Assembly (NCBI GenBank): GCA_030522415.1
Contig: CM060108.1
Location: 35,133,256-35,197,255 of the forward strand
Reading direction: 5' to 3'
From: Channallabes apus
Taxonomy: Eukaryota; Chordata; Actinopteri; Siluriformes; Clariidae
Length of the DNA stretch: 64,000 nt
Below, in pieces: positions 46,474-57,109 of this stretch. The position numbers were made by a program, and so were the translations under genes. Positions within the stretch are counted from its first letter, which is position 1. The number at the start of each line of letters is the position of its first letter. The notes beneath the pieces were generated by a model. It worked only from the letters and a program-made list of their open reading frames with translations, did no database searches and was not told the DNA's origin.

Positions 46474-47006
46474 ATGGCCACAAACGGGTCCGAAGTATCC
46501 CCGCTCATCGGCTCCGGTGCCGCGGGTAACTTCATTGACTCCACATACACCAAAGGGTTGGGGGTAAAGATTGAGGCGTTATCCCAGCCGATGAAAATCA
46601 CCTCTGTCGACGGGCGGCCCATTTCGTCTAGCCCCATCACCCAGCAGACCCAACCCATCACTCTTGCCATCGGTCAGCACCAAGAACCCATTCAATTTCA
46701 CCTCACATCCATCTCTTCTCCACCCATCATCCTCGGCTACCCATGGCTTCTGCAGCACGACCCGCTCATCTCATGGTCTCAAAACCGGATCCTTCAGTGG
46801 GGGCCGACCTGCACCGACTTATGCCTACGGGCCCAGGCTGGGATGTGTTCCAGGGAGTCCGAGGCCCCCGACGTCGACATCCACGCCATCCCACCACCTT
46901 ATCGGGACCTGGCTGAGGTGTTCTGCAAATGCCGGGCCAACCACCTGCCACCTCACCGTCCCTATGACCTGGCCATTGAAGTCCAGTCGGGTTCCACCCC
47001 CCCCCC
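46474..47006 (+). pseudogene. Gypsy pol: protease region
   Basis: From the ATG at 46474 this frame gives the aspartic protease. The site that reads DSG in active relatives is LIGSGAAGNFID here, so the catalytic Asp is replaced by Gly (codon GGC). ILGYPWLLQHDPLISW is the conserved protease C-terminal region. The frame then reaches the start of the reverse transcriptase (DLAEVF, PPHRPYDLAIE) and is lost at a C10 run at 46997-47006, beyond which the next frame continues. Confidence 0.82.
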
Positions 47007-48739
47007 GCGGTCACCTCTACTCCCTTTCCAGCAGCGAGACCCAGGCGATGGAGGAATATGTCACCAGCGCCCTCCGCCATGGCACCATCTGGCCATCCTC
47101 CTCGCCGGCAGCCGCGTGGTTCTTCTTCGTGAAGAAGAAAGGGGGCGAACTTCATCCGTGTGTCGACTATCGGGGGCTAAATAAGATCACGATCAGGAAC
47201 CGTCATCCGCTGCCTCTTACCAACTCAGCCCTGGACGCCCTCTCTGGTGCCACCGTATTCACTAAGTTGGACCTCCGGAGAGCCTATAACTTGGTGCGCA
47301 TCAGGGAGGGTGATGAGTGGAAGACGGCCTTCATCACCCCCACTGGACACTACGAGAGCCTGGTTATCCCTTTTGGACTCTGCAACGCACCCTCGGCCTT
47401 CCAACGATTCATCAACGATGTCCACAGGGACATGCTAGGCCTATGGGTGTTCGTTTATCTGGACGACATATTAATTTACTCCCGTACCACCGAAGAACAC
47501 ACCCGGCACGTTAGAGCTGTTCTAAAGAGATTGATCGCCCACCAGCTGTACTGTAAGCTGGAAAAGTGTGCTTTTCACAAGCACTCCACCACGTTCCTGG
47601 GTTTTATCATCTGGCCCCAGGGTGTGGCCATGGACCCGCAGAAGCTGGAAGTTGTACGTCACTGGCCCCTACCCAGGACACTAAAACAGCTCGAACGCTT
47701 TCTCGGGTTTGCAAATTTTTATCGTCGCTTTATCCGGGGCTACAGTACAGTTGCAGCACCGCTCACTGCACTGACCAGGCTCTCCACCCATTGCTTCCAA
47801 CTCAACCCTACTGCCATCTCAGCTTTCCACAGACTCTGCCACCTATTCACCACCGCACCTATTCTTCTCCATCCGGATGCCAGCCAACCGTTCGTTGTGG
47901 AGGTGGACGCGTCGGAGGTGGGCGCCGGCGCTGTTCTCTCTCAACGAGGTCCAGACCAGAAGCTACACCCATGTGGCTTCTACTCCAAAAAGTTTAACCC
48001 CACTCAGCAGCGATACGGAGTAGGGGACCGTGAACTGTTGGGCATAAAGTGGGCGTTGGAGGAATGGCGTCACTGGCTCCAGGGCGCCAGTGAGCCGTTC
48101 ATCGTCTGGACAGACCACCAGTACCTACTCACGATCCGTAACCTAAAACAGCTAAACCCACGACAGGCACGGTGGGCCCTGTTCTTCGAACAGTACGATT
48201 TCCATCTTTCGTACCGCCCAGGGTCAAAGAACACCAAGGCAGACGCCCTCTCCCGTCAGTACGAGCGAGAGGCGCCCCGGGCGGAGCCCGTGCCTGTCCT
48301 TCCATCCACCCGGATTATCGCACCCCTGCACTGGGACATGGAAACGAGGGTCCGCCAGGCCAGGCCCGGACAGCTCTATGTTCCCACTCCACTCAGGCCC
48401 GAAGTCCTCCAATGGGGCCATTCTTCACCCATCGCGGGACACCAGGGAGTCCGAAGAACCCTCACCTTTGTGGGACGGGCCTTCTGGTGGCCGTCGATGA
48501 GGAGGGAGGTCACCGAGTTCGTCCGGGCGTGCCCAGTGTGCGCCAGGGCGAAGAACTCCAACCAACGCCGGGGGAGCTCCAACCACTCCCAGTTCCCCAT
48601 CGGCCCTGGTCGCACATTGCCGTCGACTTCATCACGGGCCTGCCGGCCTCGGAAGGAAGGTGAGGACGTCATCCTCACCATCGTGGACCGCTTCTCCAAG
48701 GCAGTGCACCTGGTGGCCCTAAAGACACAGCCGAGCTGA
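47007..48739 (+). pseudogene. Gypsy pol: reverse transcriptase, RNase H, integrase start
   Basis: This frame is open from 46664 but meaningful from about 47007 to the stop at 48737-48739. Reverse transcriptase: VDYRGLNKITIRNRHPLP, TKLDLRRAYNLVRI, and the catalytic FVYLDDILIYS near 47455. RNase [49 protein letters not shown]. Integrase zinc-binding region: [15 protein letters not shown] ... ACPVCARAK. Between about 48570 and 48660 the meaningful reading lies in another frame ([16 protein letters not shown], with the first integrase Asp), then returns (ILTIVDRFSKAVHLVAL). Confidence 0.88.
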
Positions 48740-49401
48740 TATTGGAGCACGTAGTCCGATTGCATGGGTTCCCCAAGGACATCGTCTCGGACAGAGGTCC
48801 CCAGTTCACCGCCCGGTTCTGGAGGGCTTTCTGCCATCTGATCAATTCGTCCTGCAGTCTGTCTTCTGGTTACCATCCCCAGACGAATGGTCAGACGGAG
48901 CAAACCAACCAACAGCTGGAGCGTTACCTGAGATGCTTCGTGTCGGATTGTCAACGCTCCTGGGCCCACTACCTCAAATGGGCTGAGTTGTCCCACAATC
49001 TCCATGTGTCCTCAGCCACCAACCTAAGCCCATTTGCGGTGTGCTATGGTTTCCAACCTCCGATGTTCGCCCACCAAGAACCAGAGGTTGATGTACCATT
49101 GGCCCAACAGTTGGTTCGCTGGTGCCGGCGGCTATGGCACCAAGCCAACCTTGCCATACGGCGCACCAAAACCAGCTACGTAACTCAACACCGCCGCCGG
49201 CACCCCCCGGGACGGTTGTACCACGTAGGTGACAAGGTGTGGCTTTCCACCATGAACCTCCACCTGCACACAGAGTCACAGAAGCTATCACCCAGGTTCA
49301 TTGGTGCATATCGCATCCCCCTCAGGATCAACCCTGTCACCTATCGGCTCCAGTGCCTGCGGCGCTCCGGATCCACCCCGTCTTCCACACTTCCCAACTG
49401 A
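48712..49401 (+). pseudogene. Gypsy pol: integrase core and C-terminal region
   Basis: After another frameshift near 48715-48730 the integrase core continues: RLHGFPKDIVSDRGPQF with the second catalytic Asp, and SGYHPQTNGQTEQTNQQLE with the catalytic Glu. HNLHVSSATNLSPFAVCYGF follows. GDKVWLST and [12 protein letters not shown] form the GPY/F-type region. The frame is lost near 49350-49370. Confidence 0.85.
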
Positions 49402-49643
49402 AACCATTCATCACCTCACCCATGGTTACACCCACCCTCCCTGCTCCTCCCCCCCGTATCATTGATGGTGGTCCCGCTTACACCGTGCGACGGATCCTCG
49501 ACTCGCGCCCTTGGGGCAGGGGCACCCACTATCTGGTTGACTGGGAGGGCTACGGCCCCGAGGAGCGGTCTTGGGACGAGTTTTTGGTCGTCATTAGGTT
49601 AGTTCTGACAAATTTTGTAATTACAGCTAAGACAATGGTATAG
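49360..49643 (+). pseudogene. Gypsy pol: chromodomain, truncated
   Basis: [12 protein letters not shown] ends the integrase C-terminal region. [20 protein letters not shown] and [14 protein letters not shown] form a chromodomain, a module that in chromoviruses directs integration to marked chromatin. Element similarity stops around 49590, inside or just after the domain. The remaining codons to the stop at 49643 run into flanking DNA. Confidence 0.83.
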
Positions 49644-49753
49644 ATTAAATAGTTGAACAAGAGAAAAAAAAATTTAAAATACTTTCCCGCAATAAGAAAA
49701 GATGTATTAAGCAAAGTTCCTCATCTTCTTCCTAAATTTTAATATTATAATTG

Positions 49754-49959
49754 TACAAGTTCAAGTCAAACTGGGACTGTTGATGAAATTTCTCATGAAG
49801 AAAACGGAGTGAGATTTACAGAAGGCTTCATGTACAGTATGCAGAGATAAGTGCATTAGTGTAGCAGGGGTTTCATATAGAGAAGTAAAAAAAAAAGTAC
49901 TCTTATAATTGTGTTCCATCGCAATCCAATGTCCCGGTTTGACTTGAACATGCTTTGTA
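49754..49959. mobile_element. Mariner-derived MITE
   Basis: The left end CAAGTTCAAGTCAAACTGGG and the right end TCCCGGTTTGACTTGAACAT are inverted repeats, bounded by TA at 49754-49755 and 49958-49959. The left end matches that of the mariner relic at 16441 (TTCAAGTCAAACCGAGACTT). The 200-bp interior is non-coding. It lies 160 bp right of the Gypsy breakpoint. Confidence 0.75.
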
Positions 49960-50700
49960 TATAGCAGTAAGAGTTAAAAATGAAGTGTAAGAAATAAATC
50001 AATATACCGGTTGATAATATGAGTGATATTAATGACTTGGTTAAAAGAGGGTGTGGTTGTATCTGGAGGATTATAGTAACTCTCAAACTACGTGTATTTC
50101 ATGAATTATTAAACATTATGGAGTTCATCTCTCTCAAAATGAACAAACGAATGCCAGACCTATTCCTAATTGATAATTGAATGTTTCTTTTTTTCTAAAA
50201 ACAGAATAAATTCAAAGTCATTCTACCAGTAGCTCGGTATTGATGCAAGACTTGGTGCTTATTTAACGCACCCGCTGTAAATTCAGGGTGAGACATGCAT
50301 ACTGAATAAATCAACTTGTGGGCAAATGTGTGTGTAAGTAGCTCTGGTACAGTAGTTTTCTTACATGTGCATTTAAAAATAATCAGTTGGCAAACTAAAA
50401 GTGACTTATAAAACGTGCAAACAGCTTAAAGGCAATGATAAAAATGCTTGGAGAACCTAAAAGACTACAGACTAAAGCTGATTAGCATACGTAAGTGCCA
50501 AAGTGCTCTATTCAGTAAAATAAGAGGACAAGTCTAAGTAGGGATCTAAGTAAGTGCTCAAACAATTCTCTGCAAACCAAGAAGTAATGCAAAGAACAAC
50601 CAACACAAAAGAATGAAGAGAAAAACAACAAAGTGCTATCCTAGTCATCATCTGAATAGGTATGTCTTTTTGCCATTGTGAAATGAATAACAGCTTCTCA
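49960..50700. other. Unassigned AT-rich DNA
   Basis: Nothing recognised. Confidence 0.35.
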
Positions 50701-50717
50701 CTAGAGGTGAAACTGAA

Positions 50718-51285
50718 ATGGTTGTGGTGCATTTGATGTTAAGTTTGATGCATTTGATGTCCGGTATGACGAACGCGGACGCGACTCTGGCAGACGAGCT
50801 CAACACATTCTACGCTCACTTCGAGGCTGCAGCTAAAGACGCTAGCAATGCTAATGCTAGCGGCGCTCATGCTAACGGCGCTAATGGCTGCAGACAGGAA
50901 GACACTGCCAGCACCGGGAACGCGCTCATCATCTCCGAGCACGACGTGAGGAGACCCTTCAGGAGAGTGAACACCAGGAAAGCAGCAGGACCAGACGGAA
51001 TCTCAAGCCGTATTCTCAGATCCTGCGCAGACCAGCTAGCTCCTGTCTTCACTGAGATATTCAACATCTCCTTATCTCAGTCGGTGATCCCCACGTGCTT
51101 CAAAGAGTCCATCATTGTTCCTGTCCCGAAGAAACCACATCCTGCTTCCCTAAATGATTATCGCCCTGTAGCCCTCACCTCAGTAGTGATGAAGTGCTTT
51201 GAACGCCTTATCAGAGACTTCATCATTTCTTCACTACCCGACACACTGGACCCACTACAGTTTGCATACCGTCAGAACCGATGAT
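50718..51285 (+). pseudogene. L2-type LINE reverse transcriptase, N-terminal part
   Basis: Open for 188 codons. NTRKAAGPDGISSRILRSCA is the start of the reverse transcriptase palm. FNISLSQSVIPTCFKESIIV, PVPKKPHPASLNDYRPVAL and LDPLQFAYRQNR follow, as in L2/CR1-group elements. The endonuclease is absent, so the copy is 5' truncated near 50718. The frame ends at QNR followed by two TGA codons, where an internal deletion joins it to the later part of the protein. Confidence 0.85.
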
Positions 51286-51942
51286 GAGTCGGACTACCTA
51301 GAGGAGATTGGGAATCTGGAGAACTGGTGCCAGAGGAACAATCTTCTCCTGAACGTCAGTAAGACAAAGGAGCTGATAGTGGACTTTAGTACAAAGCAGG
51401 AGAGGAACTACCAGACCCCCGTCATCAACAGGAGCCCAGTGGAGAGAGTGGACAGCTTCAGATACCTCGGTGTTCACATCACTCAGGACCTGTCATGGTC
51501 CTGTCACATCAACACCGTGGTGAAAAAAGCCCGGCAGCGTCTGTACCACCTCAGACGATTGAGAGACTTTAGACTGCCCTCCAAGGTGCTCAGGAACTTC
51601 TACTCCTGCACCATAGAGAGCATCCTGACGGGAAACATCACGACCTGGTTCGAGAACAGCACCATACAGGACAGACGAGCTCTGCAGAGGGTGGTGCGAT
51701 CAGCCGAGCGCATCATCCGCACTGAGCTCCCTGACCTGCACTCCATCTACAGCAAGCGGTGCTGGACTAAGGCCAGGAAGATCATGAAGGACCTCAGTCA
51801 CCCCAGTAATGGACTGTTCTCTTTGTTGCGGTCTGGGAAGCGATTCCGCTCCCTAAAGGCCAACACAGAGAGGCTGAGGAGGAGCTTCTTCCCGCAGGCG
51901 ATAAGGTCTCTCAATCACAATCACACCTCCACACAGGACTAA
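51283..51942 (+). pseudogene. L2-type LINE reverse transcriptase, C-terminal part
   Basis: After the deletion junction the frame reads TDDESDYLEEIGNLENWCQR, NNLLLNVSKTKELIVDF, VDSFRYLGVHITQDLSWSCH and VRSAERIIRTELPDLHSIYS. It ends at RSLNHNHTSTQD. This is the post-catalytic part of the reverse transcriptase and the conserved C-terminal domain. The FADD box and the preceding GTPQG region (roughly 200 residues) are gone, so no polymerase could be made. Confidence 0.87.
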
Positions 51943-52341
51943 TAACATCTTTTTAAGCTCACAACACTGACTGGACAATGTCATGGACACATTCATATAC
52001 ACTTGCACTAAATATTTATACATCTGGACAATTGCACATGTCACTTTCATTAGTCACCTTTCATGCATATTTGCACAACCACGGTCACTTTTAATTCTAT
52101 ATATATATATATATACTCCCCCCCCCTATATTTCTATATTTTGCAATATTTTGTTATGCCCTTATTGTACAGTTAATTTTACTAGTTAAATTTATTTCTT
52201 TAGTATTTCCTTTTTATTGATTATTTATTTTACGTACAAGCTTTTATTTTCTTTTTAAGGTCACTGGCGGTCGTGTAAGCATTTCACAGCATATTATACT
52301 GTGTATGACTGTGTATGTGACAAATAAAATTTGAATTTGAA

Positions 52342-53315
52342 GTTATTTCATCAACTACAACTATTAAAAAGCACAGAAGATGTCCCTCAAAAGTTTACGT
52401 CTACAATAGCAGCGCACCAATAGCCAAGCAGACCTTTGATTTTAAAAGTTCTGTTTTATTAGTTTGCATGAGATTTATGTGCTCTAATAGAGAAAGCAAA
52501 AACTGTTTTTCTCCACACAGAATGTTGATGGTGGGAAAGAGTGTGATTACAGCCTTTAAATTATGAATTACGTAAGTTAATTAAGATATATAAAAATCAA
52601 GGAGAGATATGATAACAAAAGATAAACAGGAAAACGCAATGAAAGAAAAGGACATGCCCCATTGGCCACTGGCAGAAACATTCCCATGGTCAGTTGACTA
52701 GGTTCGGTCGTGACCACTTGTGCCGGAAACCTCAGAACAAACATTGGTAAAACACACTGGGGATATAGACTGTGACAAGACATGAGTGGAGACAAGACAT
52801 GAATCAAAAGAGTCACAATATGCAGCGCTCAGCACAAGGGGGAAACCACGACAAGATATCTATTTTACTTTTTCCCTTCTTGTGGTTTTTGTTTGATATT
52901 TACAGCAAATAAAACACAACCACACTTAAGCATTACAGATGTGAAACTGAAAATCCTGAATGCAACTGCATGCCTGACTTCTTCCCTATCTTTCTTATTA
53001 TACTATCAGTTCTTTTGATATAATGCATTATTTAACAATAACAGTTTTGTTGTTGACCTACTGACAGATAGATGTAGCCTCTCATCTAATATTACCATTT
53101 ATCAGCTGTCCTTTGTTGATATTACATGTCAGGTGACGGGAAAAGCCAGGTTATCTGGACACAAAAGGGGCCCTAGATCTGACCTCAGTGGAAAACCTGT
53201 GGTCAGACTGTGAGGTAAAGAAGCTGAATCTCTGAATCAGGCTATTGTGTAGAATTCATACTTGATATGATGTAAGCCAAGTCAGAGTACATTGACTTGC
53301 CTTACATCAGTGGTG
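52342..53315. other. Unassigned DNA
   Basis: Nothing recognised in about 1 kb. Confidence 0.35.
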
Positions 53316-53317
53316 TG

Positions 53318-53490
53318 TCAAATGGTTAAGGCTCTAATCCCTAGCACTTTTGAGTTGCCTCTGCTGAACTCCTAAACAAGGCTACTAACCCTATCTGCAC
53401 CAGGGGTGCTGTATCCTGGCACTCTGACCCCAGCTTCCTAACTGGGATATGTGAAGAAAAATTCTCTGTGCTGTTATATACTGTATATAC
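53318..53490 (+). mobile_element. tRNA-headed SINE, type b, copy 1
   Basis: The head GTCAAATGGTTAAGGCTCTA lacks a clear B box. The body TAACCCTATCTGCACCAGGG and GGTGCTGTATCCTGGCACTC lead to the tail CTCTGACCCCAGCTTCCTAA, GGGATATGTGAAGAAAAATT and CTGTGCTGTTATATA. Copies: 55745-55950 (+) and 59195-59425 (-). Confidence 0.75.
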
Positions 53491-54088
53491 GTTACAAAAA
53501 TTAAATCTTAATTTTCCAGTACCTAATTCAGCAGGTAAGATAAGTTCCTGATGATTCATAGTGAGTTCTTCTTTTAAAGTATCTAGCCAAAGATGCAGTG
53601 GCCCTGTACTTTCATAAGCTTGGTTGTGTTTGTTACAGTAAGTTAGAAAATAGAAATACATCTTGCCCAGAGCTCCAGGTTTTGACTGTCCCTTTCCTGA
53701 TTCGTTTGAAGCTTTTATTTGTCTCCTCATGTGGATTCTTTGCTTTTGGAAAGCCAGCTTGAAAACCTCCAGCAAATATTTTACCAATTTCTCTCTCATC
53801 TATTATGTCTCTATTCTCCATTGCTTGTGTCCAGTTTGTCTTGCTTTTTTTCTCTCCCTTTCATTTTCAAGAATGGCCTAAGACTATCTGCTTTGTTCTC
53901 CAAAACATTGCATAAATAATAATGTTTGAAGAAGACATCCCTTTAATATATTTTGGAGGCAAAAATAAAGCTAGGTTTGATTAGTAGAATCTTCTCTGAG
54001 AAGCAGTAGTCAGAAAATGAATGCTGAGCTAGAACCGGATTTTGCCTCTTATATCCCAGTGAGTGATCAAATAGCAACCCCATCTCAT
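53491..54088. other. Unassigned DNA with an unexplained minus-strand open frame
   Basis: A minus-strand frame of 152 codons runs 53799-53341; its last third is SINE sequence. The first ~95 codons (MREKLVKYLLEVFKLAFQKQ...) match nothing I know. Not called as a gene. Confidence 0.3.
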
Positions 54089-54089
54089 G

Positions 54090-54140
<51 letters not shown>

Positions 54141-54141
54141 G
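54090..54141. repeat. (GA)n microsatellite
   Basis: Long GA run with one ATA interruption. Confidence 0.96.
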
Positions 54142-55138
54142 CACTCACACAGAATGTTTTGCATTATGTATAACTTACTGCACTCCATTGTGTAAATGTC
54201 GAGTTCATCCAGCTGTAAAGAAAAAAAGAAAAAAGTGAATACATAAAAAAGTTAAAGTAAAAAGAAGACTTACTGCATTACATTGTGGCCTGCAAGCCTT
54301 CAAAGTCTAATCATGTATTGTTAAAAACATTAATTGGGATACAATCAGTATCTTTAAGAGGGATAACTATTAGTCAATTAAAGCAATGCAGATGTGCAAA
54401 TGTTAAAAGTAAAGTTTGTTATGGCTATGTGTACCATGTGCTTCGACCAGAACATCCTAGTTGCCTGTGAATGTTTTATCTGAAACTAGATTACATATAG
54501 GCATAAAAAAAGAGTTTTTTTAAACACCTTCCAAAAGATTTGAATCCATTTTCTGTGCTTTGAAGTATGTGTGAAGATACACATGCTTCTTGGTACACTC
54601 TCTCACTCACTATTCTGCAGTAATCTTCTAGCTGTTTGACTTTGCAGTATGCTGGGTATACTTTTTCACATTCTCAATCTGATAAAAGAGAGGTTTACCA
54701 GGCTTGTTCTAAACTAATTAACCCCCCCCCCCCTTCCCTAATCACACCTCAAGGCTTAATATTTTGCCTTTGTATTGATAATTTCAGAATCAAGCCTTTG
54801 GCCAACTTGGAACAGAAACACATCTAGTGTATTTTAATCTTCTCAGACACATTAAGGTCTCATTCTATGTCAGGGCTTGACCTTTGCCCCATTTCTAATA
54901 CATAAGTGCCCTAGGGCTTGAGGCTATATCGAATGTGCGCTGTCCTCTAGTGCTCATATCTTGCTTCTTGAATTCACTGGTGGATTTGAAGAGGGCTGTG
55001 ACCTCCTGCTGGGTATTGATATGCTGCTCCTGTCTCAGAGATACAACCGGGTCAATGCTTCTTAACCTTCCAATGAGAAGGTGAAGTGAATAACATTGAT
55101 TATCTCGTTACAATGGCACCTGTCAAAGGAGTGGAATG
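54142..55138. other. Unassigned DNA
   Basis: C12 run near 54721-54734. Nothing else recognised. Confidence 0.35.
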
Positions 55139-55350
55139 GGCAGTGGTGGCTCAACAGGTAACCCCCTATTTACACTAAGAGCGGAAGCAGTGCATTCCAG
55201 CTGCGATGTGGTTGCAGGAGTTGATTACTCCCATTCTAGACCATGGCTGTGATTCCAGCGGGTGTGCCACGGCACGCTTCCGAAGCACCCTGGCAGCAGC
55301 TCTCCGTGACGATTTGCTCATAGGTTGTGCTCATAGTTGACCAGAAGGCC
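55139..55350 (+). repeat. SINE head followed by a GC-richer unclassified segment
   Basis: GGGCAGTGGTGGCTCAACAG is the head of the type b/c SINEs, cut after about 20 bp. The following segment (GGCAGCAGCTCTCCGTGACG etc.) is richer in GC than its surroundings and unclassified. Confidence 0.4.
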
Positions 55351-55627
55351 ACTTCTGAGGTGCATTTATGATTTTTTTTTATTTTTTACATTTTTCAGTT
55401 TATTTTACACAATCATACAAATAAGAGTACACACTTCAAATCAACAAAAAGTAACTAAGTAATGAATCAATTAATAAAGTGAAAGTAATGTAATGAAAAA
55501 AGAAAAAAGAAATATGAAATATGAGAGTAATAAATCTAATATATAAATAAAATCATTTCCAATACAATATTAATTTGGATAAACCCTTAAAATTAAAATA
55601 TTCAACTATTTAGCTTAGATGCAAAAA

Positions 55628-55720
55628 TTATATATTATTTAAAGAAATTAAAGAAGGGGCTTTAAAAAAAACATGATTTTTTTTAAAGCCCCTTCTTTAA
55701 TTTCTTTAAATCATATATAA
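55628..55720. repeat. Near-perfect hairpin (35-nt perfect arms)
   Basis: The left arm 55637-55671 and right arm 55677-55711 are perfect reverse complements over 35 nt (core AAGAAGGGGCTTTAAAAAAA), separated by CATGA. With one mismatch the arms extend to 55628 and 55720 (44 nt). The loop region (A)nCATGA(T)n recurs at about 55723-55749. Lack of divergence between the arms means it is recent or maintained. Confidence 0.93.
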
Positions 55721-55744
55721 TAAAAAAAAAAACATGATTTTTTT

Positions 55745-55950
55745 TTAGGGTCAGGGGTCTGAGTACATACCCTGCAGCTGCCTCATGCACTCAAACTGCC
55801 ACCTGAGCACAGACTTTAACCCTATTTGCTCCAGGGGTGCTGTCTCATGGCTGGCACTGCGCTCTGATCCCAGCTTCCTAACAAGATGGAGTGTGCTCTG
55901 ATCCACACTGATTTTAAATCTATAGTTCACTGTGGGTTTTTTTTTTTTTT
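55745..55950 (+). mobile_element. tRNA-headed SINE, type b, copy 2
   Basis: TTAACCCTATTTGCTCCAGG, GGTGCTGTCTCATGGCTGGC, GCGCTCTGATCCCAGCTTCC, then a diverged tail ending in T11. The head is truncated. Same family as 53318 and 59195. Confidence 0.75.
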
Positions 55951-56188
55951 GCACCACTCAGGAGCTGAGAAAATCTTAAATAGGAAGTGAAATCACATAC
56001 CGGTGCTGGTCAATAATCAGGGGAGCTGAGTGATGGGAAGATTTAGTCTCCATGTCTTTATGCTGTTCTGTTGTGTTCTATCTATAAAACTATGGAATAT
56101 GGAGTTCAACACTGATTTCACTGCAGATCGGAGACCACCCAACATTTTTTTGCATCCAAGCTAAATAATATACTATATTTAGGTATAT
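55951..56188. other. Unassigned DNA
   Basis: Nothing recognised. Confidence 0.3.
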
Positions 56189-56189
56189 A

Positions 56190-56485
56190 TTTGTAGGTCA
56201 CTTGCAAATTTCTTTGTTTTTGTTTAGTGATTTATTTTCTACATTCTACAACAATACTGTGGATTTCAAAACTATAAAATAACACATATGGAATTAGGTA
56301 ATTACGTAACAACAACAAAAACAACAGTTAGTTGTTATTTTAAGACACAGAGGTCAGCCTTTCTGTAATAGTTCTTGCAAGAACAGTATTGTCAAGTGCA
56401 TTTGTAAAATCCGTCAAGCACCATAATGAAACTGGCTCTCATGAAGGCTGTCCCAGGAGGGCGAGACCAAAACCTACCTCTGTTT
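56190..56485 (+). mobile_element. Tc1-like family C, 5' half
   Basis: Inverted relative to and nearly identical with 40954-41504 over GGTCACTTGCAAATTTCTTT, CATATGGAATTAGGTAATTA, TTCTTGCAAGAACAGTATTG and the transposase start SAFVKSVKHHNETGSHEG. It stops at the (TA)n tract at 56486; the rest is missing. Confidence 0.85.
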
Positions 56486-56487
56486 TT

Positions 56488-56547
<60 letters not shown>

Positions 56548-56562
56548 GAGAGAGAGAGAGAG
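56486..56562. repeat. (TA)n-(GA)n microsatellite
   Basis: Long TA run followed by GA repeats, at the exact point where the Tc1 similarity ends. Confidence 0.95.
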
Positions 56563-56616
56563 ATGCAAACCCTCTTTTATTTCAGTTATTACAAAAAAAT
56601 TATATTTTATTATTAT

Positions 56617-57007
56617 TCATTCATTCATTCATTCATTCATTCATTTTCTATACCGCTTTATCCTGTATTTAGGGTCGCGGGGGACCTGGAGCCTATCCCA
56701 GGAGACTTCGGGCACTAGGCGGGGTACACCCTGGACAGGGTGCCAATCCATCGCAGGGCACACACACATACACACACTCACACACCCAATCACACACTAC
56801 GGGCAATTTTAGGAAGGACAATTAGCCTAACCTGCATGTCTTTGGACTGTGGGAGGAAACCGGAGTACCCGGAGGAAACCCACCAAGCACGGGGAGAACA
56901 TGCAAACTCCATGCACACAGAGACGGGAATCGAGCCTGGCTGGGGAATCGAACACAGACCCTGGAGGTGCAAGGCGACAGTGCTAACCACTACACCACCG
57001 CGCCGCC
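56617..57007 (-). mobile_element. V-SINE, full length with 12-bp target-site duplication
   Basis: Minus-strand full copy with intact head and central segment. TTTTATTATTAT is present directly at 56605-56616 and 57008-57019. The 3' tail consists of ATTC repeats. Young relative to most other repeats here. Confidence 0.94.
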
Positions 57008-57109
57008 TTTTATTATTATATAAAACATAATATATAATGTAATATACTATTCTATAATTATTATATAAAAAACAAAGAAAAAGGTACACGGAAAATATAT
57101 TTTTCACTC

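Larger units (their letters stand above)
45785..49590 (+). mobile_element. Ty3/Gypsy chromodomain retroelement, degenerate
   Basis: A plus-strand GC-rich block, in sharp contrast with AT-rich flanks. Order: LTR/leader remnant, gag C-terminus with a zinc knuckle, protease, reverse transcriptase, RNase H, zinc-binding and integrase core, GPY/F-like region, chromodomain. This order and the chromodomain place it with chromoviruses of vertebrates (sushi-like). It lacks the gag N-terminus and the 3' LTR, and pol contains several frameshifts. It is inactive. Confidence 0.88.
50718..52341 (+). mobile_element. L2-type LINE, 5'-truncated and internally deleted
   Basis: A plus-strand L2/Maui-like LINE: partial reverse transcriptase (to 51285), deletion of the catalytic FADD region, C-terminal part (to 51942), and a 3' UTR that ends TGTGACAAATAAAATTTGAA followed by TTTGAA repeats. 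The UTR carries a (TA)n tract at 52101-52116. The terminal CATTTCACAG..TGTATGTGACAAATAAA resembles the tail of the type b SINEs at 53318, 55745 and 59195. Confidence 0.85.

Noticed and set aside
46215..46670. Minus-strand 151-codon open frame over the Gypsy gag/protease
   Set aside because: Antisense to clear gag and protease motifs in GC-rich DNA, where long chance frames are common.
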